Positions 25,138 to 36,412 of a stretch of 64,000 nt of DNA are shown in pieces. Origin of the DNA: Papilionanthe hookeriana x Papilionanthe teres (Eukaryota; Streptophyta; Magnoliopsida; Asparagales; Orchidaceae); the NCBI GenBank assembly GCA_022702705.1, contig CM040426.1:72933306-72997305 (forward strand), written 5' to 3'. The notes below the pieces were generated by a model. The model had not been told where the DNA came from. It did no database searches and saw only the letters and a list, made by a program, of their open reading frames with translations. Both the position numbers and the translations under genes were made by a program. Position 1 is the stretch's first letter, and each line of letters starts with the position of its first letter.

Positions 25138-25622
25138 CATGTTGGATATGTCGGGTCTACTATTGAAAACGATGGTGATATAGATGGAGAAGTTATTAGT
25201 AAAATTCAAGTTGGATGGTTGAACCAAAGCAATGCATAAGACTTATTGTGTGATAGAAAACTACTACTTAGACTTGAACATAAATTTAAAAAGACGGCGG
25301 TGAGGCCTACAATGCTTTATGGTGCAGAATGTTAGCCAATAAAAGAAGCATAAAAGTAAATTTGGATTTATGTTAAGGTGGATGAGTGTCTTTACACTTA
25401 GAGACAAAATTTGAAATGAATATGTCCATGACACAGTTGGAGTAGCTCCAATGGGCTTACAAGATTAGAGAGGTTTCCATAGATGATTTGATCACATCAA
25501 AGTTTGACTAATTAATGAACCAATTTGGAGGGTAGATGTTTCAGATTTGACTTATTTTAAGAAATTTAGAGGTAATCCTAAAAAGACTTGTGCATGTTGC
25601 ATTAAAATAATCTTAATATAGT
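25138..25622 (+). pseudogene. LINE reverse transcriptase C-terminal relic
   Basis: Across shifting frames I can read YVGSTIENDGDIDGEVISKI, QVGWLN, LCDRK, RLEHKFKKTAVRPTMLYGAEC, LRWMS, DKI.NEYVHDTVGVAPMGLQD and RWFDHIK. These follow the order of the 3' part of the plant LINE reverse transcriptase domain (the YLGS-DGDID-QAGW-VRP.MLYG-ECW series). Several stops and indels interrupt it. It may lie inside the CACTA element that begins at 24275. Confidence 0.75.
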
Positions 25623-25659
25623 TGAATAATAAAAGCATGAAACTTTGTTGGCATCAGTT

Positions 25660-26175
25660 TTTTTTGTCATTAGTGTAGGATGTCCACCTACGTGGCTTAA
25701 GATGGTCTAAGTTTCCTCCGTAGTATCTGGTAGCTCAAGACACTCACCAGAAACCTTCTAGCGCTTGTTAGGGGCTAGCAGCTAGGCTTGGTGGCGATTC
25801 AAACCTACCTAGGAAAATTCCCTCCAGAAGGCCAATCTGAGACATGAGGCATGGTTGGTGCCAACTTTGATGATTATAAGTCACCATACGTCCATCCAAA
25901 GCCTCCAAAGGCCATGGGAAGTCACGGAATCCGCCTACGGGAAAATTAGGGTTTGAGACACCCTACCCGTGTCACGGCTTAGGACAACCGTTGGGATTGA
26001 TTTCTCTAATGAATGACTGACCAAAATATTTCATTTTGAAGTTATGAGACTATATTTCAATGAAATGGTATCTCCCATAGCTTCTGGATCAAAAAAACCT
26101 ATTGTCGGACTTTCTCGATGAAAATTAGGGTTTAGGGCTAGATCGGTGCTGCGAGGTCGTCCTCGCAATTCACTC
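25660..26175 (+). repeat. Repeat family Y, copy A
   Basis: Non-AT-rich block with the phrases GAGACTATATTTCAATGAAA, TAGCTTCTGGATC and GATGAAAATTAGGGTTTA. Diverged counterparts occur on the minus strand at 63.36-63.57 kb in the same order and similar spacing. No coding domain; class unknown. Confidence 0.45.
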
Positions 26176-27710
26176 CCATAAAATTTAAATCTAATATATA
26201 AATAAAAAATCCAAAATCAAAATGAAAAATAAAATCCAATGAAACAATAAAGTTAATTTTAGGATTATTATGATATCCAAATATTGAATAAATTATTTAT
26301 GATTAATGGATTCAGCACAAGTAATATATTGGTGTTTTTGGAAATTTTTGTTAAATAATAGTAATATCACTCTAAAATTTTATAAATAAGCCATTATTTT
26401 TAAAATAAAATTAAAATAAAATCCTCATTATGTGTATAAGAGGAAATTGGACTTGAATTTATGGAGAGTTTTCAATTTTCAAGAACTCCAAATCTATATA
26501 CAATCATCATCACCAAGCAATCATAATTTTATTATTATTCCTATATAATTGTCATCTCTCCATACTTATCATTTAATCATAATCTCATGATCATTATCAC
26601 TAGATTACCATCTCTTGATCATTATAACTCAACTATTATATCTTAAACATCGTTTGTTCATTGTCATCTTTTGACTCTCCTCACTCAATCATTATTACTT
26701 AGTTGTTTTGTTAAATATTTTTTCTTGATCATCTATTCTTGTTTACTCTCATTTATTTAATATCTTCTAAGTATTATCTTTTGATAATCATGAATTAGTC
26801 ACTATCATCCAATCGCCATCACTCGATTATTATCATCACCATTCACTATTTTCTTCAATAGTCTCCCTTAATTTCGCCATATCAGACCAATTAAGTTCTT
26901 CTAATATTATAATACATTATTCTCCAATTATGAGAAAGAGTGAACTTTTATAAGCTCATATATACAGTAGATTATTTCAGTTGAGTCAGCTTACACAATT
27001 TTTGCCTTCTTGGTTTTTTCACATAAAAGTATTAGTGCCATATACATTCTTTTTTCATTTATCTATTTATGTATGAGATCTTCATACCAAGATAAAATGT
27101 TTATAACTTATTCTATTATCATAAATATTCCAGCATATAATAAATTTTAGTTTAAATTAATTCAAATTAATCCTAAATCTGTAAAGTCTATTCTAATTTA
27201 ACTAAATTAAAATTAAATAATTTTTTAAAAATTAAATTCAAATTGACTTTAAATTTAAGTAATATAAAATTTATTAAAAATAAATAAGTATTATACAAAT
27301 AACTAAAAAATTAAGTCAAAATCAAACGTTATGCAAATCAAGCAATACATAGTAAAATTTATACCAATATCAAGATGACACAACACAAACGGTTATCTAA
27401 TTAAGTTATTGAATCTAATAAATGTTAAGTCTCATTTTTTAAGCAAACCTTGGTATTATAGGTGCTATAACTAAACCTCAAATCCGCCCAGTATTCGATC
27501 TTGCAAATGTTCGTAAAAGAGTAAAGCAATGAGAAAGACTATACAATGAGCTATACAAGGTGAAAAATAAGAAGTAATGATCAATTAATCCAATACCTAA
27601 TTTAAATTAATTAACAATAGCTTATTTAAAATCAATCCATTAAGCTTTGAGAGCTTTTATTTATTGTATTAAAGAAGAGATTTTGGAACATAAAAGTGAT
27701 ATAGGAAAAA
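26176..27710. other. AT-rich intergenic with degenerate ATC repeats
   Basis: From about 26500 to 26860 the sequence is a loose repetition of CAATCATTATCACT and TGATCATTAT phrases with no fixed period. The rest shows nothing recognisable. Confidence 0.45.
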
Positions 27711-27715
27711 TTGAT

Positions 27716-28040
27716 TGTTGAGAAATTATGGCGAAGAAAACGCATTAATCAAAAACAAACATAGGGATTTTAACGAGGTTCAACAATTTGCCTACGTTTT
27801 CCGGAGCAAGAGCGGCGGCTTTCTGATTTCACAAAAAAACAATACATCCCCATGAGGTTTACAATATAATATATACATATAACCTTAGAGTACAAAATTT
27901 AGTTAGAAAATTACCTATGTATCGTACCACGGGGACGTCGCCCCCGCACCCCAACCCACTTAATGAAACTCCGCTCCGCTGCCTCGCTTTATTCCGCTCT
28001 AGCATTTGTCTCTTTTCTGGTATATGAGTCACATCTTACA
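27716..28040 (-). mobile_element. Solo Ty1/copia LTR with 5-bp TSD TTGAT
   Basis: On the minus strand this 325-bp LTR starts TGTAAGATGTGACTCATATACC and ends TTTCTCAACA. It contains the copia R/U5 phrase GTAGGCAAATTGTTGAACC followed by CTCGTTAAAA. Both flanks are TTGAT (27711-27715 and 28041-28045). It belongs to the same LTR group as the elements at 30.8, 51.9 and 57.2 kb but is inverted relative to them. Confidence 0.92.
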
Positions 28041-28142
28041 TTGATTATCTAATGAGTTATGCTAGGATTAATTATTTTTCCTACTTTGAAGTGAATGTTA
28101 ATTATTTAATAATAAAATAAACAAAAAATGAACCCTCGTGAG

Positions 28143-29101
28143 TAGGCCTGTCAAAAAAGCTCGTTGTTCGCGAACAGTTCGTGTTCGGTTCGCTAAGAAG
28201 TTCGTGTTCGATTCGTTCGATAAGCAAACGAGACGAACACGAACAATTTTTTTTATTCGGTTTGTTAAATGAACCAAACACGAACAGTGATGTGTTCTTC
28301 GTGTTCGGTTTACTAAGAAGTTCGTGTTCGATTCGTTCGATAAGCAAACGAGCGAACACGAACAATTTTTTTATTCGGTTTGTTAAATGAACCAAACACA
28401 AACAGTGATGTGTTCTTCGTGTTCGGTTCGTTAAGAAGTTCGTGTTCGATTCGTTCGATAAGCAAACGAGACGAACACGAACAATTTTTTTTATTCGGTT
28501 TGTTAAATGAACCAAACACGAACAGTGATGTGTTCTTCGTGTTCGGTTCGTTATTATTAGAATATAAAATAATTTAAAATAATTATATATAAAAAAATTT
28601 ATCATATTTTAAAAATAATTATATATTATAAAAATTTATCATATTTTAAATAATTAAACTTCTATTAATTTTAATAGATGATAAATTATCAATAATAATA
28701 TTAATATTATAGTATTAACTATATTAATATAAATATTAAAATATTATAATTAATATACTATACTATATATTAAATACCCTAAACGCCTTATTCGGTTTGC
28801 TTCATTTTGAGGAAGTACGGATTACCTGTTGTGCACGTAATACTTGATCAATTTGTTTCATTTTGAAGAAGTATGCTATCAAAGCTAGGGCTGTCAAAAA
28901 AGCTCGATGTTCGCGAACAATTTCTGTACTGTTCGCCAGGAAGTTTGTGTTCGATTCGTTCGATAAGCAAACGAGTCGAACAAGAACAATTTTTTTTCAT
29001 TTGGTTTGTTAAACGAACCAAACACGAACAGTGATGTGTTCGAACATTTCGAACACGAACACTAGCTCTGTTCGTTCGTGTTTGATTCGTTTACACCCCT
29101 A
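28143..29101. mobile_element. hAT element with TSD and internal tandem array
   Basis: Begins TAGGCCTGTCAAAAAAGC and its other end reads, on the minus strand, TAGGGGTGTAAACGAATC. The flanks CTCGTGAG (28135-28142) and TTCGTGAG (29102-29109) match at 7 of 8 bases. Interior: GTTCGTGTTCGGTTCG-type subterminal repeats, a tandem array, an AT-rich core, and at 28885 a second copy of the terminus (TAGGGCTGTCAAAAAAGC). No transposase. Confidence 0.85.
28181..28554 (+). repeat. 118-120-bp tandem array inside the hAT element
   Basis: Three near-identical units; the marker AAGAAGTTCGTGTTCG falls at 28195, 28315 and 28433. The repetitive 65-167-codon frames here on both strands (for example 28102-28605 minus) are by-products of the array and are not genes. 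Confidence 0.92.
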
Positions 29102-29109
29102 TTCGTGAG

Positions 29110-30771
29110 GCATAATGCCACCCCAGCTAGAATGCTTTGAATGGAAAAATAATAATAATAATAAATTGCTATTTAATTTTATTTGATGATAAATATGTTT
29201 GAATATTTTTAAAAACAACTCGTTCAATTTCCTCTTGATTGTGTCTGCAGAATTAAAATGTGCTTTAACTCTTCATTAATTACTATTTGGTTGATGTGAA
29301 GATTTGCAATCATAGATTTATTGAAAGATATGTTGGAAAGGAGATTTTGTGTGAGATCAAAATCACGTTGGCATTTGGTTTTTTAAATGTTCAAACCATA
29401 TTTAGAGAGTCATTGATTCATTATTTCTCCCTATACGAAAATATTAGCTAAGAAAGCAACATACAATAAATATTTGTTGAAATGCATTCATTTCGGCGAT
29501 TTATTAATATTTTTAAAAGGCACACTTGCCCTCATACAACTCTCCTAAATACACCTTGTAATACAAATAGAGTATGGGAAGGCATTTGGAACGAGGGGAC
29601 TTTTGGATTGGACTTAGCATTTTTAAAAGGGGTCGGCCCACTAAGGATTGGATAATGACAATGAACAAGTGACTTGACCCCACAACAAATTTTTTATGTT
29701 TTGATTTAAATGGAGTTTAGTAGAAGCGGATTTATGAACCGTTTGGGGCAGTTCGAACTGTTCGAAGAAATAATTATGAAGTTGATGCAGAAAAATTGAT
29801 GTTCAAAATGTTATGATGACTGTGTTAAATTTATTTTATTTTTCAAAAAATATTATCACAACTTTCTGACAGCTTCTGCGCTTAGTCAAGTCAAGTTACA
29901 AAATGTAGCTTCTCATGACAGCTTGTTTGAAAAAACATACATAATACAGTTTTGTCAAGCTGGTCTATAGTTGAATTTATTTTTAACTTAGCTTCGATAA
30001 ATTTTGATAAACAAAGTCACATGCCATCTTCACCAAGTGCAGCTTTTCCTTGAAATACATTCTTATTTAATTATTTTTAGTCAATTAGTGATTATGAAAT
30101 GATGTTACAAAATTTTCATTGCAATATATTAAATGGCACATGTGATGATATAAATATGTTCATACAAAAAATGCGATAAGAGTTAATGACACTGCTTCAA
30201 ATGGTAAGTGAGGCTTGTGACATCTCAAGATTTCAGTCACCAATTCTTCTTTATTATAATAAATTAAATTAAAAACATATATAAAAAAATATTTACACAA
30301 ACATCACTAAATCAGCTATGTATATACAAAACTAACATATAAATTTTTATATTTATTCATTTATATCATTCAAATCTCTAAATTGTATAAGAAATATCAC
30401 TAATATTAACCCATCTTTATAACGCTTTCAATGACCTGTTCAAGTTGGTGAGGCGACTATTACATAAAAATATGTACATTTTTGGTTGTGAAAGCACCCT
30501 ACACTCTGTTTTAAGCCAATAAGGGATGAGAAGGACCCATCCACCCATAATTAGAAAAAAATTTTGAAATTGTGATAGTGCCATTGGCTAAAAATTTCTC
30601 CAATTTTAGTACTGGAAGATAAAGCTGCCAAAAATTATGCTGTTCCTACATCTAACTTAATTTGTATAATTAAATATAAAATTCGAGTAAAAGAAAAAAA
30701 CAATTGACTAATTAAAAAAAATTATTATTAAAATATTAAAATCTTCATTTTGCATAATATAGAAAAATCTC
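29110..30771. other. AT-rich intergenic
   Basis: No gene. GAACCGTTTGGGGCAG near 29737 resembles a MITE end, but no partner was identified. Confidence 0.4.
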
Positions 30772-30776
30772 TTTAG

Positions 30777-31170
30777 TGTTAGGTATGACTCATATACCTG
30801 GTGATGTATTTCTCTTAAGGGGCTAGATATTCGCCAAGATGGAGATTTGTTAGGTATGACTCATATCTACGGGTGATGCATTTCTCCTAAGAGGCTGGAT
30901 AATCGCCAAAGTAGAGATTTGTTAGGTATGGCTCATATATCGGAAATTTGGAGTCTCTTGGAATAAAGAGGGTTGGAGGAGTGGGCGTTTTAGTAATCTA
31001 TCTGTGGGTTTTATCTATGAATAGATGTGTAACCCCATGAGTATAAACTGAACTTATAACTCCTCAAAAATAGTGAATTCGTCGCTCTGCTCCCGAGGAT
31101 ATAGACATCTTTGCAAAACCTCATTAAATCTGTGTTCTTCTTCTGGATTTGCATTTTCTTTGCCACAATA
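30777..31170 (+). mobile_element. Solo copia LTR with triplicated U3 start
   Basis: LTR related to those at 51.9 and 57.2 kb. TGTTAGGTATGACTCATA and variants occur at 30777, 30848 and 30920, so the first 71-72 bases are present three times. Then follow AGATGTGTAACCCCATG, CTCCCGAGGATATAG, CTCATTAAATCTGTGTTC and an end CACAATA, which looks like the usual CAACA with changes. Flanking repeats TTTAG (30772-30776 and 31171-31175) support these borders. Confidence 0.85.
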
Positions 31171-31175
31171 TTTAG

Positions 31176-31930
31176 TTCTCCATCCAATTTATTAGCTTTA
31201 TGTAAATACGGAAATAAATTAACTAATAATATTATCATTAATTTTTAGTCAAAATTAGTGTTAGAAATTTTAAATTTATGCTTAGATGAATATGAAATAT
31301 ATATTTTTAAATATTCCTTCTGAAAAAATTTTAGTTGTGAAAGTGAGAGAAGTTAATTTCATTTAACAGGGCGGGCAAGAAATAAAGAAATAGGTGGTGA
31401 GTGGTTAATGTCATTATTGGAGAAAGAATGTGAAAGCCGATAGTGATGCATCTTTATTAGATGTGTTATGTGGTTTTCCTTTTTATGGGAAACTGATTTA
31501 TTTGGGATACTGTTCTCACTGCTTTCATTTCATAATGCTATCATAATTCTATTTGGAGGCCAACTATTTTCCTACTGTTTAACTTAGTTTTAAACTTGTG
31601 GTCGAGAATTCAACTTATTAGAAAATTATGGTGAGAATTATAAATATATATGTTTTCTAAAATATGAGACATCATATTTGTTACGCGAGCTGTATTATAA
31701 TAGTCCGAGTTGAAGTAGCAGTTTCTCACCACAAAAGTTATAGAAAATAGCAAGAAAGTAGTTCCTAAATAAAGGCATGTGAAAGGTCCGTTTATAATCA
31801 CTTTTCTATTTTTTTTTATTTTCTAAGAAAAAAAATTTTATGTAGCTATTATTTTAAGAACATGTTCCCCTCATGTGCAAGATCTAGCCTAGTTAATCTC
31901 ACTTATAATATGGAAAGATGAAAATTTAAA
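31176..31930. other. Intergenic, nothing recognised
   Basis: AT-rich sequence without a gene, RNA or element boundary. Confidence 0.4.
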
Positions 31931-31935
31931 TTTTG

Positions 31936-32350
31936 GTGTCAAAAGTTGACTCGACATGTTAACTCAACCCAAACCCAACTCGAAAAATCAGAGTCCCGGT
32001 TGACCAAATAATTTTTCGCCAAGTTTGGTTTAAATGTCCTAACCCGTTTAATTTTAAGGGTCAAGTTTGGGTTGACCTACCGGCCCTAAATTGACTTGAA
32101 ATTATCTCGCTAACCTAGAATTGAACCTAACTTGACTCGAAATTTCTCAGAAGTTGATCCAATTTTAACACAATAACGGTTACTCTAAATGGGTTTTACG
32201 CATTGGGTTGGGGTTGGTAGGGTGAAGACGAGTCAAGTTCGTGTTGGGAATCTCGAAATGTATAATATTAGGGTTAGGTTTCAGTCAAACTACTTCGGGT
32301 CGAACCCAAACCCGACCAGCTCATCCAAATAGGCAGCCCAAATTTAGATG
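31936..32350. mobile_element. Decayed hAT-like element (CAACCCAAACCC type)
   Basis: Dense AACCCAAACCCAACTCG and GGGTCGAACCCAAACCCGA motifs in both orientations between GGTGTCAAAAG at one end and, on the minus strand, GGGCTGCCTATTTGG at the other. Such motifs are typical of short hAT derivatives. The flanks are AT-rich and give no unambiguous TSD. Confidence 0.4.
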
Positions 32351-32430
32351 AAATGTAATGGATAAAAAATAAGCTGAAATTATAAACAATTTATCTTAAA
32401 ATAAATTCCATAATTTAAAAATATATGTGA

Positions 32431-33400
32431 TACGTGCAAGAAAACTTGCTACATTAGAGTAACGTATTATCGTCTTAACGTGGTACAATGATTCGATACA
32501 CACTGAAAAGAGAGAAAATAATTAGTAATGACATCAACAGTTTTTAAGTGGAAAACCCGTAAAAGGAAAAAAATTACGGGGGCTAGTGCAAGTGAAAAAA
32601 TTCATAATAAACTGGATATTATATGTACAGTCCCTTGTCCCACAGGCAAGAAAGAGTTGATCACTCTTTGGAGTTACAACGGCGCTGCACGAATGAAGTT
32701 ATTGTACGAAATGGGCAACGACCAATGACGATCGATATTGGCAAGCAGGTGGTTGTTGATAACGATCAACGATGGTCAATGGCGGTCGATGGTGGTCATG
32801 AATGCGGTCGACAGTGATCGACGGCAGTAGCGATGATCAATTGTGGTCGACAACGATCATCGGTGGCAATTGGTGCTGGACTTTAGCACATTCTAAAAGC
32901 TTCAACTTGTTTCTTAAACGTCAAGCTCTCATCCCGGTAATGAGAGGGGTGGGGCTCTATTTATAAAATTTTGGGTGCAATTATTGCAGGAATATAAACC
33001 ACTTTGATCGAACAGTCCAAAAAACATCCTTCGATCAGACGGCGTTTGGTGAACATTTGAGTGATTTAAAATGTCCGAATTGAGCAATCATGGGCTTGCT
33101 GGATTCGTCTTCATGAGACGCTCAATTTGACTATATACTTGCTAGATTCGACATTTATTTGACATTTTACATATGTTTGAAAAACTTCTAATAGTAGATA
33201 ATGACTTGATCTGAGCTTGATTTGACTCAGATTGGACTAATATTGATATCATTGGGTCTATCTCATCAAGCCGGTCAATTTGACTATAAGTTTGTTGAAA
33301 TCAAAGCTCTAAGTGACTTTTTATCAAAATATGAATATTTTTTATAGGAAAAATTATCTTGAGTTCCATGTAATGCTTTGAGATTCATGCCCCAGAAGAG
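32431..33400 (-). mobile_element. Family X LTR-like repeat, copy 2
   Basis: Shares AGTAACGTATTATCGTCTTAA, GTGGAAAACCCGT, GGCAAGAAAG, GCTCTATTTATAAAATTTTG and CAATTTGACTATAAGTTTG with the 54.4-kb copy in the same order. Between the lead block and the TATA segment lies a stretch (32720-32880) of GGTCGAT/CGATCAACG-type motifs unlike the equivalent stretch in other copies. The minus strand carries TTTATAAATAGAG as a TATA box. Confidence 0.65.
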
Positions 33401-34750
33401 ATTTTGTATATGTCATATCAATACGGTTATAAAAAATTTAATCTCATCAGTCATTTTCTTCTAAATATACAATATAGGTGGGTTGTTACAGTTATGAATT
33501 CCATTTTTTAACCTTTTAAGCACAGTTTCAACTTCATAATGATTATAACAGAAAAAAAGTGTAAATCAGCCAACAACCGATTCTGTACCAACAACAGGTA
33601 GGTTTGCGTCAGCCCCACATGAGTCCTATGCTCTACACCCTAATGTCTAGCTAAATAAATATAAAAATTTTAAATTATAAGATAAATCTATAACTAAAAT
33701 AATTTTAAATTTTTAGTAACACAATTAATCCCATTATATTAATTTTTACTTTTATTTCACTATCTTTTAATTTTAAACAATTTTTTATATATACATAGAG
33801 AGTGCAAGTATTAAAACAGTTCTCGACCAATTACCTGAATCACTAGTATCTAGATTTTTAGAAATGTCAAAATAGTTCTATACTATTATATAACTGAACG
33901 CTAATGATCTTTCATGGGAAAAATTATTGTGTCCAGAGTCCGAGCGTAAGCTACATCCAAACAACACGCGATACACAGGAGATTGCTTTTTTTTTTTCGT
34001 CTGCTCCATCTGATATATCACATCCATTAGCGGGACATTTATATTCCATGAAAATTATTTTAAGCCTCACAAAATTATTTGATAAATATTTGTGTCATAG
34101 GATTCTATTTATTTATGACTAGGTGGCTATAAAGTAGCCCACCGGTCCCTAGCAGCAACCATATGATAGAGCTGAAATTAGAGGCTTTTTGGTGCGGGCG
34201 TTTTCTATGCATTAAAATGCGCAACTCTTTCCTATCTCTTACCTCAGTGTTACCTGGGTCCTCTTTTAACCCCGCCGATGTCTCCAAGAATTTCGTCTGT
34301 ACGCTTTGCTCATTCTAAGAAACTACAGCAGGTAAGTCATTTACTGATCCCCCTCAATTAAATAATTTCTCATTTTTGTAAGTTTGCAAGACGATCCGCA
34401 TAAATAAAAGGTTTAATGCGAAGACATCCACCTCGGTTAAAGCCACTAAGCCTTTAAAATGCTTAACGGGCTTAGTTTAGTACATTAGATGGATCCCTAG
34501 GCTTCTCTTGGAAGCATGATCTACTCACTACCATCCGACGGACAGGATTGATCCGCAGAATCCCATTCCCAGCTCAAGGTGCTTTTTATTACAACAGATG
34601 CACTTTCCCTTTAAGAATTAGGGTTTTACTCTAATTATATTAAAAAATTTGTATTATTAGTGTGCTGTGATTTAGATGAGCTCATCTGGTCCGTCAGATT
34701 TCCATCTATCAAGGCCGCTTCCATTTGCTCATGTGCATTTGTCTACAGGA
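33401..34750. other. Intergenic
   Basis: No gene called. At 34321-34336, ACTACAGCAGGTAAGTCA is a textbook 5' splice-site sequence and an open frame runs into it from about 34180, but no start, domain or partner exon could be identified. Confidence 0.4.
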
Positions 34751-34756
34751 GAATCT

Positions 34757-34758
34757 CC

Positions 34759-34782
<24 letters not shown>
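34757..34782. repeat. (CT)n microsatellite
   Basis: About 13 CT units, some 300 bases past the stop of the minus-strand SMR gene and possibly within its 3' transcribed region. Confidence 0.95.
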
Positions 34783-34789
<7 letters not shown>

Positions 34790-35079
34790 AGATTTGAGAA
34801 CAGTTAGTGAGGGAGAGAGCGAGATTGCTTTTGCTTTTTCTCAAATAGAAGAATTAAAGAAGAAGTAAAAATGCTTTCATTAGGGCAAGTTGAAAGAGAG
34901 AATTAATTCACAGGACATGAAACCAAAATTATTACATCACAGCTATGTACCTTCTCATTTCATTGATTTCTCTTAAAACCAGATGGATGGAGAGAAGAAG
35001 AACAATAAAAACGAGATCTTGAAACGATGAAAAAACAGTAAAAACCTCAAAATAGAGCCGAAACGAGGCCACATGGGGC

Positions 35080-35406
35080 TCAGAGAAGCCGAATTCTCTT
35101 CTTTGGAGGAGAGCTATTGGGTCGCTTCGTGAAAGCTGACGACAAATCTTGGGGCACCGTGTAGAAACCGTTGGGACTGAGCTCCCCTAATGGCTTCCGG
35201 CGAACCGGCTCCCGTTTCCGGGGAGCAGGCGGGCAGATGGTCGGCTGCTTTAAGATGCAATTCTCCGACTTTGGAGTCACCGTTTCATTCTCTTTATCTT
35301 CTGATTCTTCTGCCGCCTTCATTAGTACTGGTTGGAGTTGTGGGAGCTCCTCCGCCCCCGTTGTCACTGTGGCTGCCGTCACTGAAGCTTTGGGTTTAGA
35401 GGCCAT
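35080..35406 (-). CDS. SIAMESE-related (SMR) CDK inhibitor, copy 1
   Basis: A 108-residue intronless protein with the hallmarks of the plant SIAMESE-RELATED family, small nuclear inhibitors of cyclin-dependent kinases that restrain mitosis and promote endoreduplication. Visible features: TPKSEN at 44-49, CPPAPRK at 58-64 (the family signature), a basic PVRRK at 67-71, an FYTVPQDLSSAF block at 81-92, and a basic C-terminus PPKKRIRLL at 100-108 that could serve as a nuclear signal. The N-terminal 40 residues are low complexity and acidic toward residue 40. The start has a strong context (CCACCATGGC on the coding strand) after a pyrimidine-rich leader. The gene faces a homologue beginning at 36413. 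By hand, residues 44-108 align without gaps to its neighbour with 43 of 65 identities. The subfamily number was not assigned. The SMR call is firm; the precise cell-cycle role is inferred from the family. Confidence 0.92.
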   Translation of the reverse strand: MASKPKASVTAATVTTGAEELPQLQPVLMKAAEESEDKENETVTPKSENCILKQPTICPPAPRKREPVRRKPLGELSPNGFYTVPQDLSSAFTKRPNSSPPKKRIRLL

Positions 35407-35821
35407 GGTGGAGTGAAGGATAGGGGAACAGAGGGCGGAGGAGGAGGAGGAGGGAAAAAGGAGTGAAATTGGATGAATTTTAAATTAAAGGAGGAGAGAT
35501 GAGGAGGATGTGGTGGTGATGATGAGGGAAAGAAGAAGAGGAAGAACAAAATTATAATGAAGGATTAGGCATAATAGTACTTATTTACAGTGGAGACGGA
35601 ATGGGCGGGATATTATGAATTTTTGGTAAATTAATTTGAGTTTATCAACCTTTTATTTAAATATTTAAATAGAAATTATTTGAAATCATAATTCAGAGAG
35701 TTAACAGAGAGCACATGAGCAGCGAAGGATACTAAGAATAGAGATCGGTGAGAAGGTCTTTCTGGCCCACTAAGTGGACAAATTATTACATACCACGCAG
35801 CTTATTTCTCTACTATTTTCT

Positions 35822-35888
<67 letters not shown>

Positions 35889-36412
35889 TTAATTTTATTT
35901 GATATTTATAATATAATTATATATTAAATAATATAAATTATTTTAAAATTAGGTAAATATGAAATATGAGATATAGTGTCAAATAAGTAACTAACTATCA
36001 TTGAATGAATATTGTATAAATCTTTTAAATGAAACAAATAAGTAAGTTAATCAATTTCAAATGAACAGAATAAGTCAATATTTAAATTTGTTGATTTATA
36101 TGTTAAATTATTAAAGTTTTATGTATATTTCTTTAATTATTTAAATAAATGAACATTTAAGTAATACTTTAAAAATAGAAAAAAAAATTAAATTTATAAA
36201 TAGTTAAATTATGATTAAAATATATAAAATTATCCCATTTATTTTATCTGCTGACAATTTTGTTCTCCCCTTTTGCAGTACTCTCCTTACATCCCTCATC
36301 ATCAACGCCACCTCTTCCACGTGTTCTCTTCGATAATTACAAAGCCCCACCACTTCACCCCACCTTATATCGTTCGGGTTCCATTCTCTGTTCCATTTCC
36401 CATCGATCCACC
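35407..36412. promoter_or_regulatory. Shared divergent promoter interval of the SMR pair
   Basis: The 1,006 bases between the two start codons must hold both promoters. Seen: the pyrimidine-rich leader of copy 1 (complement of 35407-35480), a long (TA)n tract at 35826-35883 near the middle, a very AT-rich stretch (35880-36240), then CCCCTTTTGCAG at 36270, which could be a 3' splice site in the 5' UTR of copy 2, and TTATATC at 36365 as a weak TATA candidate. No other element or frame interrupts the interval. Confidence 0.5.
35826..35883. repeat. (TA)n microsatellite in the divergent promoter
   Basis: About 29 uninterrupted TA units roughly midway between the two SMR start codons. Confidence 0.98.

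Noticed and set aside
25656..25674. TTTTGTCATTAGTG as the right end of the CACTA element
   Set aside because: The 3-bp target repeats do not match and no subterminal repeats precede it, so it was not annotated as a boundary.
28102..28605. 167-codon minus-strand frame with repeated peptides
   Set aside because: It reads through the 119-bp tandem array of a hAT element. Similar repetitive frames exist on the other strand, so it is a by-product of the repeat.
31936..32350. 8-bp TSD for the CAACCCAAACCC-type element
   Set aside because: The AT-rich flanks give several equally weak offsets, so no TSD is claimed.
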